This document shows positions 21,401 through 33,475 of a DNA stretch of 64,000 nt, piece after piece (positions within the stretch are counted from its first letter, which is position 1; each line of letters starts with the position of its first letter). Both the position numbers and the translations under genes were made by a program. The notes below the pieces were generated by a model. That model ran no database searches, was not told the origin of the DNA, and was given only the letters and a program-made list of their open reading frames with translations. Origin of the DNA: Ampullaceana balthica (lineage: Eukaryota > Mollusca > Gastropoda > Lymnaeidae); NCBI GenBank assembly GCA_944989445.1, contig CALYLW010000060.1, positions 376,459 to 440,458 on the forward strand, in the 5' to 3' direction.

Positions 21401-22982
21401 GGTTTTTGATGAGTTGACTATAGAAGAAATTATGTTAGATTGGGTTTTTGATGAGTTGACTATAGAAGAAATTATGTTAGATTGGGTATTTGATGAGTTG
21501 ACTATAGAAGAAATTATGTTAGATTGGGTTTTTGATGAGTTGACTATAGAAGAAAGTATGTTAGATTGGGCTTTTGATGAGTTGACTATAGAAGAAATTA
21601 TGTTAGATTGGGTTTTTGATGAGTTGACTATAGAAGAAAGTATGTTAGATTGGGCTTTTGATGAGTTGACTATAGAAGAAATTATGTTAGATTGGGCTTT
21701 TGATGAGTTGACTATAGAAGAAACTATGTAAGATTGGGTTTTTGATGAGTTGACTATAGAAGAAATTATGTTAGATTGGGCTTTTGATGAGTTGACTATA
21801 GAAGAAATTATGTTAGATTGGGTTTTTGATGAGTTGACTATAGAAGAAATTATGTTAGATTGGGTTTTTGATGAGTTGACTATAGAAGAAATTATGTTAG
21901 ATTGGGCTTTTGATGAGTTGACTATAGAAGAAATTATGTTAGATTGGGCTTTTGATGAGTTGACTATAGAAGAAATTATGTTAGATTGGGCTTTTAATGA
22001 GTTGACTATAGAAGAAATTATGTTAGATTGGGCTTTTGATGAGTTGACTATAGAAGAAATTATGTTAGATTGGGCTTTTGATGAGTTGACTATAGAAGAA
22101 ATTATGTTAGATTGGGCTTTTGATGAGTTGACTATAGAAGAAATTATGTTAGATTGGGTTTTTGATGAGTTGACTATAGAAGAAATTATGTTAGATTGGG
22201 CTTTTAATGAGTTGACTATAGAAGAAATTATGTTAGATTGGGCTTTTGATGAGTTGACTATAGAAGAAATTATGTTAGATTGGGCTTTTGATGAGTTGAC
22301 TATAGAAGAAATTATGTTAGATTGGGCTTTTGATGAGTTGACTATAGAAGAAATTATGTTAGATTGGGCTTTTGATGAGTTGACTATAGAAGAAAGTATG
22401 TTAGATTGGGCTTTTAATGAGTTGACTATAGAAGAAATTATGTTAGATTGGACTTTTGATGAGTTGACTATAGAAGAAATTATGTTAGATTGGGCTTTTG
22501 ATGAGTTGACTATAGAAGAAATTATTTTAGATTGGGTTTTTGATGAGTTGACTATAGAAGAAATTATGTTAGATTGGGTTTTTGATGAGTTGACTATAGA
22601 AGAAATTATGTTAGATTGGGTTTTTGATGAGTTGACTATAGAAGAAATTATGTTAGATTGGGTTTTTGATGAGTTGACTATAGAAGAAATTATGTTAGAT
22701 TGGGTTTTTGATGAGTTGACTATAGAAGAAATTATGTAAGATTGGGTTTTTGATGAGTTGACTATAGAAGAAATTATGTTAGATTGGGCTTTTAATGAGT
22801 TGACTATAGAAGAAATTATGTTAGATTGGGCTTTTGATGAGTTGACTATAGAAGAAATTATGTTAGATTGGGCTTTTGATGAGTTGACTATAGAAGAAAT
22901 TATGTTAGATTGGGCTTTTGATGAGTTGACTATAGAAGAAATTATGTTAGATTGGGCTTTTGATGAGTTGACTATAGAAGAA
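18446..22982 (+). repeat. 42-bp satellite/minisatellite, 108 units
   Basis: The unit encodes IMLDWAFDELTIEE when read in frame. Subtracting one extra base near 19580, the array length is exactly 108 units. Units vary mostly at one codon (GCT, ACT or GTT, giving A, T or V); ACT variants cluster before 19400 and GTT variants after 20390. The frame is broken by the +1 insertion and by five stops (about 20091, 21048, 21351, 21729, 22737). The stops at 21351 and 21729 sit in identical contexts 378 bp (9 units) apart, so blocks of units were duplicated. No promoter, start context or splice signals support a protein. Confidence 0.97.
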
Positions 22983-23027
22983 ATTTTACAGTGGATTTAA
23001 GATAAATTGACAAATGAGTAACTGTAG

Positions 23028-23241
23028 ATTGGATTTCTGATGATTATAGAGGTAATGTTACATTGGATTTCTGATGATTATAAGAGAAATGTTTCATTGG
23101 ATTTCTGATGATTATGAAAGTAACTTTAGATTGCATTTTTGATGACTAAATATGTAATGTTACATTTGATTTCTATTGATTTTAGAACATTAGTTTAGAT
23201 TTCAGATGACTAAAGAATTATTGTTAGATTGGATTACTGAT
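23028..23241 (+). repeat. 34-bp repeats ancestral to the 42-bp satellite
   Basis: The phrase ATTGGATTTCTGATGATTAT recurs at 23028, 23062, 23096, 23130 and 23164 with exact 34-bp spacing and growing divergence. It aligns to the 42-bp unit if about 8 bases of the latter (around GAGTTGACT) are an insertion. Confidence 0.85.
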
Positions 23242-23242
23242 G

Positions 23243-23915
23243 CTTATCCGTGGAGAAAAGGTGGCGTCTACGGGGCTCGACGAACGCCTGACAGCGACCC
23301 GAAACCGACAACTCCTGGCCAGCAATGCCGAAGTCCGTTGTGTTAGGCGTTAGGTGTTAGTCACATATGATTACAGTCGCTGTACGGATCTTAGGCAAAG
23401 CATCTAGATGCAATGCCATTGATGAAAACCAAAGTACCCGTTTAGGGTTTGGTTACTCCGAAGCGACCGTTTCACCCCCCTCATTTTACTAGCAACGCCA
23501 TTGAGCGATGCCGGTTTAGGGCCAGGAGCGCCAACACAGATTAGCAAAAGGAACCACGAAGAACGCAGCGGACGCCAGCTCTGAGGAAATCTTCCAGTGG
23601 GGGTCATGCCCTAGGTAGGTCATTGATGATCCCCCGCATAGCGGCGGTCCTAACCATGAAGACTCGTGTGCTTTGCCGGGGTGGCGCCAAAGTGGTAGCG
23701 GGTCGTAGTAGGGAATTCCACCCCTCCTTGTGAGGTCAACATAGTGGGAGGCATTTTCTACTGTCTGTCCTTGATGCCCAGGTGGCCACTTCAGAAGCGA
23801 CCGCTTCGGTGGGGTTTCTCAGCTGTTACGTCCCCTTGGGGGCCAGATAACTGAAGGGGTCTTCCGTGTAGACCCATAAAGAGCACTAGGCTCAGAGCTT
23901 CTACATGTAGGTTCA
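23243..23915. mobile_element. GC-rich insert, probable transposon fragment
   Basis: This roughly 670-bp block is sharply richer in G+C than everything around it, and 34-bp repeat sequence is recognisable on both sides (…ACTGATGCTTAT | … | ACTGAGGATTAT), so it was inserted into the array. It contains several palindromic or duplicated GC phrases (GAAGCGACCG twice, GGTCGTAG, CCCCTTGGGGGCC). Short frames on both strands carry no motif I can name. A LINE 5' region is my best guess. Confidence 0.4.
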
Positions 23916-23941
23916 CTGAGGATTATATAATTAATATTAGA

Positions 23942-24228
23942 CTAGTGTATCAACCGTCAAAAATAACGGAAGTTTTCAAAATAAATACACATCAGATTAA
24001 AAATAACGTAATACAGAACTTTCATTTATTTTATTTATTTTTATTTGATTCATTTATTATCATATTGAACAATTTTATGCAAACGTTCGAAAAGTGTTAT
24101 TTTCGGTGCAGCACTATAAAACAAAATCGATCGTAGCGCCACCTAACAGCATTACAAATTTTGCAGCGCCACCTAAAAGCATTATAATTACATCCATACA
24201 TACAGACAACGGGAATTATGTATATTGA
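23942..24228 (-). mobile_element. Short non-autonomous Helitron
   Basis: The minus strand starts TCAATATACATAATTCCCG after host A (plus 24229 is T) and ends with hairpin CCGTTATTTTTGACGG, spacer TTGATACA and CTAG before host T (plus 23941 is A). Start and end match the element at 34613 but the 287-bp interior is different, with AGCGCCACCTAA repeated at about 24134 and 24164. It interrupts a 34-bp repeat unit. Confidence 0.8.
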
Positions 24229-24335
24229 TAAGATTTCTGATAATCATAGAAGTAATATTAGATTGGCTTTCTGATGATTATTGAAATAAATTTATATTCG
24301 ATTTCTGTTTACTACAGAAGTAAAGTTAGATTGAC
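24229..24335 (+). repeat. Continuation of the 34-bp repeats
   Basis: Three diverged units (GATTTCTGATAATCATAGAAG, GCTTTCTGATGATTATTG and GATTTCTGTTTACTACAGAA) resume directly after the Helitron. Confidence 0.75.
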
Positions 24336-24469
24336 ATCGGCAGACGCATGTGAGGCAGTTACCCTTGATAATGAGGGGGAAAACCTGATAAGACTTTCAG
24401 GTTCTTGACACAGTTCTTGTTTTATTTTATTAATCGTTGGTATTTTTCTGTTAATGTAAGAGGTAAACG

Positions 24470-24985
24470 GGCTGTTTTTTAAATCCTTTATATTAACTCG
24501 TGGTGTCTGCGGCGGACCTTGCTTGCTTGCTTGCTTGCTTGTCGCCAAAACTTTTGATCGATTTTTAACCCACTTGCTCGCAAGATAGCGAGCTGAAATT
24601 TTGCAGGCAGTTTCGTACCGATGATAAAAACAATGTATCAAAATTTCAGATCGATCGCATGTACCGTAATTAAATTATTGATTTTTTAGATTATTTTATT
24701 TATTCCTATGTATCATGCTATTTTTTGAGATAGAGCGTCGCGGTGCGTATTATATTGAACAACCTTTCTGTCGCGCAACAAGGTGCGTATTTTATTGACA
24801 GCTCTTTTTATAAACATATTTCTGATCGGTGCGCATTATATTAAACATGTTTTACGACTCAACTGCAATTTTGTATTTCTGGATGGTCTGGCGCTGCGTA
24901 TTATAATGAACATTCTTTTAGTTACTTCTCGTACATAAAGGATTTATAGTCAAAAACTTGGTTTTTTACGGGTTTTTCTTATTTC
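24470..24985 (+). repeat. Dispersed repeat family C, copy 2
   Basis: It contains the AAATCCTTTATATTAACTC start, a (CTTG)n microsatellite at 24518-24542, the conserved core ATCAAAATTTCAGATCGATCG (near 24640), and four copies of a GGTGCGTATTATATTGAACA-like phrase between 24750 and 24915. The end (AAAGGATTTATAGTCAAAAAC) matches 4890-4930. Confidence 0.7.
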
Positions 24986-26605
24986 ATGTATTTTGTACTC
25001 GGTATGAGGACACAATATGTAGAGATTAGCTACAAGCATTTTTGTTAATGAAGTTACACATTTCATAATAATGTGATTGACCAGTAACTTGAACCGCTTG
25101 AAACAACATCAAACAATTTGAAAGAAAATCTTTGTTTTACTTTAGTGCTCAAGGAATTGTCTAATGGGATAACTATAAGTCTTATGTCTTTGACAGTTGA
25201 ACATTTGGGGAAGAGAGTCGGGCCTAAATACTCTCATATTCATCAGTTTTGCTAGTCAATCAATATTGGTAAACAACACAAAACAGAGGTATTGTTATAG
25301 CCAATCAACCAATTTACCCGAGTTCAGATGGTCGCGAACGTAGGTCAGTACAAGACATGGTTTTATACAACTCAGCTCAGGTGTGGTGAGGGAAGTATGG
25401 TTTTAAGACAACAAAAAAATTCTTTAATCTCCACACGAAATATAATTATAAGACTACAATTAACATATTTGTATATATTTCCCAAATGCCAGCATATGTA
25501 TCGGAGTTAAACAATCGAACTACAAAAAGTATATTAAAACACGGTTGAAAGTCTTGGTTTGTAAATGTCTTTCAACAATTAGACTTTACTCCCTAAGGTG
25601 ATACAGTAGGTCATCCCCTTGTCCACCCTTCTAGCTTTGGTAATCGGTGACCGGTAAAAGAGATGCTTCTTCGCTTTAACGTATGCAATGTTGTAAGTTA
25701 GTAAATAATCTGTGAATAGTCGTTTAAAGTAAACAGCACAAATGAAGTTGTGGCAATATGGAAGCAGTTTATTCGATATTTAAAAAAAAATACAGCTATT
25801 GTACATGTTTTATGCAAAGTTTGTAAACTTAGACAATTTAACATAACATATTAGATTTCTATAACCACTTAACATTACACAAGATAGATATTACCAGTAC
25901 ATCGTTTATATATTAAGTTGGATCTTCTCAAATACTTATAAAGCCATCTTACTTTGTAATTCAAATAAGCTTTGATCGTTTTCTCCAGGGACTTAAAAAT
26001 ATATTAACAATATATTGCTAAAACACGTGTTAATAGTGGCCAAGCAAGCAGATCAAGACGTGGCCAGGCACCACAACTATCAGCTTATAGAGGTCATTTA
26101 CATTTTAAAGGTAATGAAATTGTGTAACATTTCCCTTGTCTGGTTGTCTACTGTCTCGGGAAATCCCCAAAGATCAGCTGATGCTGCAGGAATACGTCAT
26201 TTGTCTCAATGTAGGCAACCGGGACAGCTATTAATAGAGCATGCGTCCTTGAACTCACTCGGTGCTGTGTAATCTTGTAAGCGCCAGCACAATAATAGAA
26301 CATTCTTTTTATTGGTATCAGGTCATGTCATTGAATTCCTGGACTTTTGCAAAGAAAACATTGGCATGGTTGGCAACCTACTTTGATTTAAGTTTGGATA
26401 CTTATATGAGCTGGACGTTTGGATGTCTTGTCCTTGGTGTGAGGTTGGATAGTGCTGAACGTTTGGATGTCTTTACGGTGAGATGAAACGTTAGAACCGT
26501 TTAAATTTCAAGCTGAAATCAATAAGATATATCCTTAAAATTATAAGGAGAAGAAGGGTTGTTATAAGATGAGCTAGAAGACAAGGTGTCAACGCCCTTT
26601 ACAGA
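24986..26605. other. Unassigned AT-rich interval
   Basis: Open frames at 25328, 26015 and 26262 show no recognisable domain. No repeats or transposon termini are evident. Confidence 0.4.
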
Positions 26606-27405
26606 TCTTACCTGACTGACTGTCAATTACTCCAAAAATCGTACCTGTCAATTACTCCAACAATCTTACCTCTCAATTACCCCAACAATCTTACCTGTCA
26701 ATTACTCCAACAATCTTACCTGTCAATTACTCCAAAAATCTTACCTGTCAATTACTCCAAAAATCTTACCTGTCAATTACTCCAACAATCTTACCTGTCA
26801 ATTACTCCAACAATCTTAACTGTCAATTACTCCAACAATCTTACCTGTCAATTAATCCAACAATCTTACCTGTCAATTACTCCAACAATCTTACCTGTCA
26901 ATTACTCCAACAATCTTACCTGTCAATTACTTCAAAAATCTTACCTGTCAATTACTCCAAAAATCTTACCTTTCAATTACTCCAACAATCTTACCTGTCA
27001 ACTATTTCAAAAATCTTACCTGTCAATTACTCGAACAATCTTACCTGTCAATTACTCCAACAATCTTACCTGTCAATTACTCCAAAAATCTTACCTGTCA
27101 ATTACTCCAAAAATCTTACCTGTCATTACTCCAAAAATCTTACCTGCCAATTACTCCAAAAATCTTACCTGTCAATTACTCCAATAATCGTACCTGTCAA
27201 TTACTCCAACAATCTTAACTGTCAATTACTCCAAACATCTTACCTGTCAATTACTCCAAAAATCTTACCTGTCAATTACTCCAACAATCTTACCTGTCAA
27301 TTACTCCAAAAATCTTACCTGTCAATTACTCCAAAAATATTACCTGTCAATTACTCTGAAGATCATACCTGACTGTCAATGGCTCTAAAAATCTTACCTG
27401 ACTTT
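26606..27405. repeat. 25-bp minisatellite, about 30 units
   Basis: The unit TTACCTGTCAATTACTCCAA plus (C/A)AATC repeats with frequent A/C variation at one site and edge decay at both ends. 25 is not a multiple of three, and no long frame results. Confidence 0.95.
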
Positions 27406-27825
27406 TAACTCCTCTCAAGATCTCACCTGATTGTTACCATCTCTAAAGATCTCGTCTGATTGCTATCTACTCTCAGAACTCATGTAGTCAGACAAATCGA
27501 CTTAAGTCTGAGGTAACAAGTTGCTAGCCAGTGTATCGGCCCAGCAAGGAATTTACAGTCTGGTATCACGTGCACGTGCAGCGATGTAATGACTTCAATG
27601 TCTAGTCACACAAGGCCACATCGTGAACATAAAACGGAATCCATTACCAGCTGACATGTAAAAATATTTTTTAAGCTTTCTGGGACAGTTCTGAATACTA
27701 CAAAATTTCACCAAGCTCAATTTCTGATGCATCATATTCAAAGTAGTATCGCTGGTCGGTTCTGTACATTGGTTTAATTTCGATGTTATGCGAACATATT
27801 TATACATTCATAACTTTCATAATAG
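27406..27825. other. Interval between minisatellite and hAT relic
   Basis: The missing left terminus of the hAT relic should fall here, but no CAGTGGCG-like end is visible. Confidence 0.4.
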
Positions 27826-28560
27826 AAAAATCGAGTATTATGCTATCAAAATTAAAACGATTTGTAATATCTTGTTCTATGGACAGTATTGCAAGATTTT
27901 GTTGTCTTCAATCGCTCATTGTGGAACGAAGATAATTTTTTATCAACTTCAATTTGGAGAAGCTCCATTCACAACTAGCGACACTGATAGCAATTGTTGA
28001 AAATATTCATAGCAAAATTACAATGTTGGGTATAGAATTTTCCAACCTATACTGTTGAATACATTTTAATAAATCAAATGTGTCTTTTCCCCCGTTCTTT
28101 TAACATAGTGCCTCTTCTTGTAGTGTAGGTACAGCCATAAAAACCTGAATCCTTTTTCTTTCCACATGGAACTGTCAATGTCAATAAAGTAATTTATTTG
28201 ATGTTCAAATGCTTCATTTAGTAGGTTACATGGTATTATATACGAATATTTTCTTGCAAGGAAATGCACCTCATCAAAGAGTTATTTTCTTTTCTTTTAT
28301 AATTCCATCCATGGATAAAAACATTTCTCGTTGTACTTCTTGTTCTAAAGATAGAACCACGTCTTCTGAATTTTCCCTATTCATATTTTTCTCCATCTAA
28401 CTAGGCGTTCAGTTGATATCTCCATCTCTTCACAAATTGTTTGGCTGATATAACAGCATTTTGTATTAGCAAATCTCTTTGTTCCATGCAATTTATGCAA
28501 TGGCTTTGCATTAATTTAACAAAATGACGGGTTCCCATAATCGAGATAACATTGAAGAGA
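27826..28560 (-). pseudogene. hAT transposase C-terminal remnant with dimerisation domain
   Basis: The best-preserved part, minus strand 27992-27826, reads AISVASCEWSFSKLKLIKNY and continues with LRSTMSD, a stop, and NLAILSIEQDI. This is the hAT C-terminal dimerisation signature (S-x-x-C-E-R-x-F-S-x-L-K-x-I-K-x-x-L-R-S-x-M, then L-x-x-L-x-I), with the usual CER changed to CEW. Upstream, 28530-28080 has pieces such as ICEEMEISTERLVR, ENSEDVVLSLEQEVQREM and ARKYSYIIPCNLLNEAFEHQ in different frames, fitting the middle of ZMYM1-like proteins. Several frameshifts and stops make it non-functional. Confidence 0.75.
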
Positions 28561-29424
28561 AAAAGATTGCATAGAATTGAGTAAAATTCCAGCATCTGAT
28601 CTCGTTTCCCTAGCTACTTCTTCAGATGTCAATTTTTCCAAGATGCTTGACATTTAAAGCATGTCTTTTTCGAACTTATTATGCCTTTTGTGGTGTTTAT
28701 TAATAGAGAAAATTGAATATTTACATTTTCTTGTCATAAATCTTAATAATTTTCCATAAAATAGACGAATTCAAATTATTTACACATTACTATTACTTTA
28801 ATTGGATACGCAAAACATGCTTAATAAATAACCGTATTTTAATGAAAAACATAAATTATGTGTGCTACTTTAATGCAATAAAAACAAAATAAATTAAATT
28901 TTTAATAACTTACCTTACAATAATTTACTGAAAACTGAAACTGTAATATAAATTACTACTTACAAGCTAAACAAAATATTTGAACCACCATGCCTTGTAA
29001 GTACTTTTTCGCGCATCATTCTGCGAAGTCGAAATCCCACGAAAACTGTCGTGGCGATATTAATAGCACACATTATTCGCCAGGCCTTGTTGTGTTTTAA
29101 GGTAGTTTTCTTATAAAAGCGTCATTTTTGACTTATATCGCTTAGTTTTCCAAACAAATGGATACGTTTTTTGAGCGATTAAAATTTTTTTAACGGTTTT
29201 GCGTTAACTATAATATCCACTATGTAATCAATTAAATGTTGTGCGAATCCGTTAATTAAGGCTCGAAATTACGAATCTTTGTATTTCACCTTGGTTTTCC
29301 CCTTCAAAAGAAAAGGGCGGTTGTTGGAAATGGTTGTACTTTTCAAATGGCCACAAATGCCGCCCCTAAATGAGTGCCGCCCGGGGCGGACCGCCCCCAC
29401 CGCCCCCTCCTAGCTACGCCACTG
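27826..29424 (-). mobile_element. hAT transposon relic (one terminus)
   Basis: The minus strand starts at 29424 with CAGTGGCGTAGCTAGGAGG and a G-rich subterminal block (about 29360-29420), the ZMYM1-like hAT terminus also seen at 8268. It reaches decayed transposase codons at 28560-27826 in the expected order. The opposite terminus is not recognisable. Confidence 0.65.
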
Positions 29425-31504
29425 TTTTGTTACAGAACTTAATCCAATTAATCCTTACGCAATTCCAGGACATAAGACGGTTAGACTGGCATGTTTTAGT
29501 TTAATTCTCATATTAATGAGGTGTCTGAAACATTTTAATAAAGTGTCCATCATTTTGGAAATAATGAACTGCATTTAATCATCCTCATCCCGCATGGTAA
29601 AAGAAGCCTTGAAATCTTTCTCTTGTGGAAAAGAATGTTGCGATGAGATAAAAGGAAGATATGAATTCGAGGCTTGGATCTTAATGTGAGAATAAAACGT
29701 TATAACTCCAATCTACAAAAAAGTTCCAAGTGTCTTGCTTGTGTTACGAAATGAACAAAAAAATGCCAGGTTTCAATTTGTGTATCTCTGATGAAAATAA
29801 CTTTAGGAAAACATCAATCATAACAAACAGATGTAGCATTCAGAGAGGGAGCACTTGAACCTCTGCATGTATCGGCGAGGGCTTTGGCACGAGAGTCTCA
29901 GTGCAAACATTACACAAACAGATCTCAAACGATTGTTTGTAGAGACGAAGCACGTATCATTTCTCTGTGGTCTTACAACGATATGTTGAGAACCCGTCAG
30001 TGAGCTATCGGTTCTGAGGTAATTTATGAAGCTACACCTCTGACATTATCACCGCCCACCTCTCGTTTCATCCATTTGTAATTCAGACAGGAATTCCTCC
30101 AGGCATGCAGTCAAATGTCAAGTCGCCTTGACCTAACTCTCATTTCCTCAACGGAAAGGTGAAATACCTTTCACTCCGGAACACGTTTTTTCTTTCAAAT
30201 CGAAATCTTGAAAGTTGAACGCTCTGTAAATCTCTTTCTGGTAATGAGCTGTTCTCCAGCTGTATACAGGAGGCTGGTGCCTAAGCACAGGACTAATATG
30301 ATGAAATATGATGAAATATGATGTGATGAGAGTGGTGCTCGTCGACCGAGTCGGACGAACAGCACACGAGACTGGAAACAACACAGTGCATTGGGAAATG
30401 GATTAAGCACTATTTAAGAGGGTTGTTTGTTAATCTTACCTATGAGGGTATACATCATGCGATGGGAAAGTTGCAATGACCTAAGGACTATCCCATCATT
30501 ATTGTTGAAATTGTTTGACTACTTGCTAACCAATTCCTTCGAAGATTATCTTTTAATTTGAAGTTATATGCAGAAATATCAGAAATAATGCAGCCAAAAG
30601 TTGTATTTATATTTTAATTTGTCAAGTTGAATTTGTTGAAATCCATTTCATTTACTCGAACAGTTAATTGTAACAGTTGAAAGGATTATCAAAGGGAAAA
30701 CCAAATCTACTTTAGGAGTGTTTGCAGAGTAGCATCTTCTTAGAAAATGTCTCCCTCATTGTTAAATGCAGTAAGAAAGAAAGACAAAAAGAAGAAGAAA
30801 AGAAAAAGAAAAGCTCAAATTATGTGGCTACCTCGCAGACATGTAATTAATGGACTATCAATTACGTAAACGTGTTATAGAGTAAAATTATGTGTCATAG
30901 AAAACCACAACAGACCATCTTAAAAGTAACAATGAATCTTACAAAGTATTACAGTCACCTAAGTAAAATTTCATATTACAAAGGACTAGCCATGACACCA
31001 AATAACAAATCATGTTACAAACTAATAAGTCATGTCACAAAGTAACATGTCATCTCACGCTGTATCATTCAATGTCATGCAGTAATGAATCATGATACTA
31101 TCCCCCACGTGAATTGTAGTGTCACAAAGTAAAACTTGACTTTACACTATTGCATCTTAATTATCAGTGGAACATGTGACACTGCAACATTGAACTCCAC
31201 TAACACTTATGGATAGCGAAGTCAATAGTGCGCTCGCCTCACAAGCAGAGGGGCGTGGGATCTAGCTCTCGTTAAAGCCACAATAAAAATGTTGATAAAT
31301 GACTATTGCTAAAAATTCCTCCACTGACTTGGAAAGGAGTTGGGCGCCGCCAAGTTTATCAAGCTCCGAGAAAGTTCTAATGGAAAAATTGGCACCCCCT
31401 ACGACCACATGGTTATGGGACCACACACACAAATACATTAGCAGTTTTCTCAGAAAGAACACCAACACAATTTAGCATAACTTAGGAGTTACGAGTAAAC
31501 ATCT
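29425..31504. other. Unassigned interval
   Basis: No convincing exon. Overlapping 71- and 78-codon minus frames near 30148-30410 lack motifs. A degenerate ACAAAGTAA/CATGTCACAAA phrase recurs at 30920-31140. A tRNA-like remnant at 31208 is listed separately. Confidence 0.4.
31208..31275 (+). pseudogene. Degenerate tRNA-like sequence
   Basis: TAGTGCGCTCGCCTCACAAG resembles the D-stem end and anticodon arm of a tRNA (loop CTCACAA, anticodon CAC, valine). It is followed by GCGTGGGATCTAGCTC in the place of a T arm. Stems are imperfect, so this is likely the head of an old SINE. Confidence 0.35.
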
Positions 31505-31860
31505 CACAAAAAGAAACCTCCCCAGAAAGAAACCTCCCCAGAAAGAAACCTCCCCAGAAAGAAACCTCCCCAGAAAGAAACCTCCCCAGAAAGAAACCTC
31601 CCCAGAAAGATACCTCCTCAGAAAGAAACCTCCCCAGAAAGAAACCTCCCCAGAAAGATACCTCCTCAGAAAGATACCTCCTCAGAAAGAAACCTCCTCA
31701 GAAAGAAACCTCATCAGAAAGAAACCTCCTCAGAAAGAAACCTCCTCAGAAAGAAACCTCCTCAGAAAGAAACCTCCTCAGAAAGAAACCTCCTCAGAAA
31801 GAAACCTCCCCAAAACGAAACCTCCCCAGAAAGAAACCTCCTCCGAAAGAAAACACTTGC
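31505..31860. repeat. 16-bp minisatellite, about 21 units
   Basis: The unit AAACCTCCCCAGAAAG repeats, with CCTCCTC variants dominating the second half. Related but scrambled CCT...GAAAGAAA phrases trail on to about 31960. One strand is purine-rich throughout. Confidence 0.95.
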
Positions 31861-32449
31861 GAGAGAATCCTCCCGAGAAAGAAACTTTCCGAGATAGAAA
31901 CCTTGTCAGAAGGAAACCTCAGAACGAAGACAACGTCAGAAAAAACACCTTAGAAATAACACGTCATAAGATAGAATCACTCCTAAAAATATTTTTAAAA
32001 ATATAAGTAAGAAAACACCACTCATCAAAAAGGAGTAATTCTTGCATTTGTTTGAAAAACTTCCATGACGTTATTATTTACCAAAATCTGCTTCTCAGCA
32101 AAGTCTGAAGTCCACAAAAAGTTCAACTAGGAAACAGGATATTGCAACAATTTTTCTAAACATTACTCATCGTTTACAAGGTACTTTAAAGTAACTGATA
32201 CAGTTATATAGAGTTGACTGTTGTTTGTCAAGAGTAATTACAGGTCTTGACCTCTTAGTGGGTCACAGGTCCCTCTTTGTCCCATGTTACACATCTCCTG
32301 GAGGTATATTCAGCTTTTAGGTGGTGAAGTTTTAATAACATCTCTCAGACCGTCTAAACGTGTTCATTGAGCACTCATCTCAATAAGTACAACAGCTGGT
32401 ACTTATCAGATGACTTCATTCATTGCACATCGCTCAAGAGAAACCCCAA
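31861..32449. other. Unassigned interval
   Basis: Tail of the 16-bp repeat, then ordinary AT-rich sequence without features. Confidence 0.4.
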
Positions 32450-33017
32450 CACTCAACCATAAGCTTACCCTTCATCAGTCTCATTAATCCTAACCCTACT
32501 CTCCCTCAGTCTCACCAACCATAACCCTACACTCCTTCAGTTTCAGCAACCATAGCCCAACTCTACCTCAGTCTCACCAACCATAACCCTACACTCCTTC
32601 AGTCTCACCAACCATAACCCTACACTCCTTCTGTTTCAGCAACCATAGCCCAACTCTACCTCAGTCTCACCAACCATAACCCTACTATCCTTCAGTCTCA
32701 ACAACCATAACCCAATTCTCCCTCAGTCTCACCAACCATAACACTACTCTCCTTTAGTCTCACCAACCATAACCCTACTCTGCTTTAGTCTCACCAACCA
32801 TAACCCTACACTCCTTCAGTCTCACCAACCATAACCCCACACTCCTTCAGTCTCACCAACCATAACCCAACACTCCTTCAGTCTCACCAACCATAACCCC
32901 ACACTCCTTCAGTCTCACCAACCATAACCCAACACTCCTTCAGTCTCACCAACCATAACCCTACACTCCTTCAGTCTCACCAACCATAACCCTACTCTCC
33001 TTCAGTCTCACCAACCA
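32450..33017. repeat. 31-bp minisatellite, about 18 units
   Basis: The unit CCCTACACTCCTTCAGTCTC plus ACCAACCATAA repeats. The AACCATAACCCTA junction superficially resembles telomere repeats but never occurs as a pure short array. Confidence 0.95.
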
Positions 33018-33119
33018 ACTCAAATTCAACAGGGCAGCAAAATCCACGACTCACTCAATTGATGACATCTCCTCAGGGTATAAGAAAATATATTGAGGTA
33101 TGGAGAAAAAATAGGAATG

Positions 33120-33475
33120 AGAGTTTAGAAATATAGTGAGAAAAAAGGTAAGTGGTGAGTGAAAAGGTGAGTGAATTGCGGTGAGTGGTGAGAAAATGGT
33201 AGGTTTTGGGGATAAGGTAAATGGTGGTTGAACAATAGAGTGGTTAGAAAATATTGACGGTGAGAGAAGATGTGAGTGGTGAGAGAAGAGGTGAGTGGTG
33301 AGAGAAGAGGTGAGTGGTAAGGGAAGAGGTGAGTGGTGAGAGAAGAGGTGAGTGGTGAGAGAAGAGGTGAGTGGTGAGGGAATTGAATGGTGAGAGAAAA
33401 GGTGATTGTAGGAGAAAATGTGGGTGGTGAGAGAAGAGGTGAGTGTTTAGAAAAGAGGTGGATGGTAGGTGATGC
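33120..33475. repeat. 19-bp purine-rich minisatellite
   Basis: The unit GTGAGTGGTGAGAGAAGAG is regular at 33255-33380 and degenerate on both sides. It consists almost only of G, A and T on the plus strand. Confidence 0.85.

Noticed and set aside
18410..23000. Long plus-strand frames of 80 to 397 codons as a repetitive protein gene
   Set aside because: They are only the 42-bp unit read in its one stop-free frame. A +1 insertion and five stops break it, unit differences are non-synonymous, and the related flanking units have a 34-bp period.
32450..33017. Interstitial telomere sequence
   Set aside because: CCCTA occurs only once per 31-bp unit; there is no run of TTAGGG/CCCTAA.
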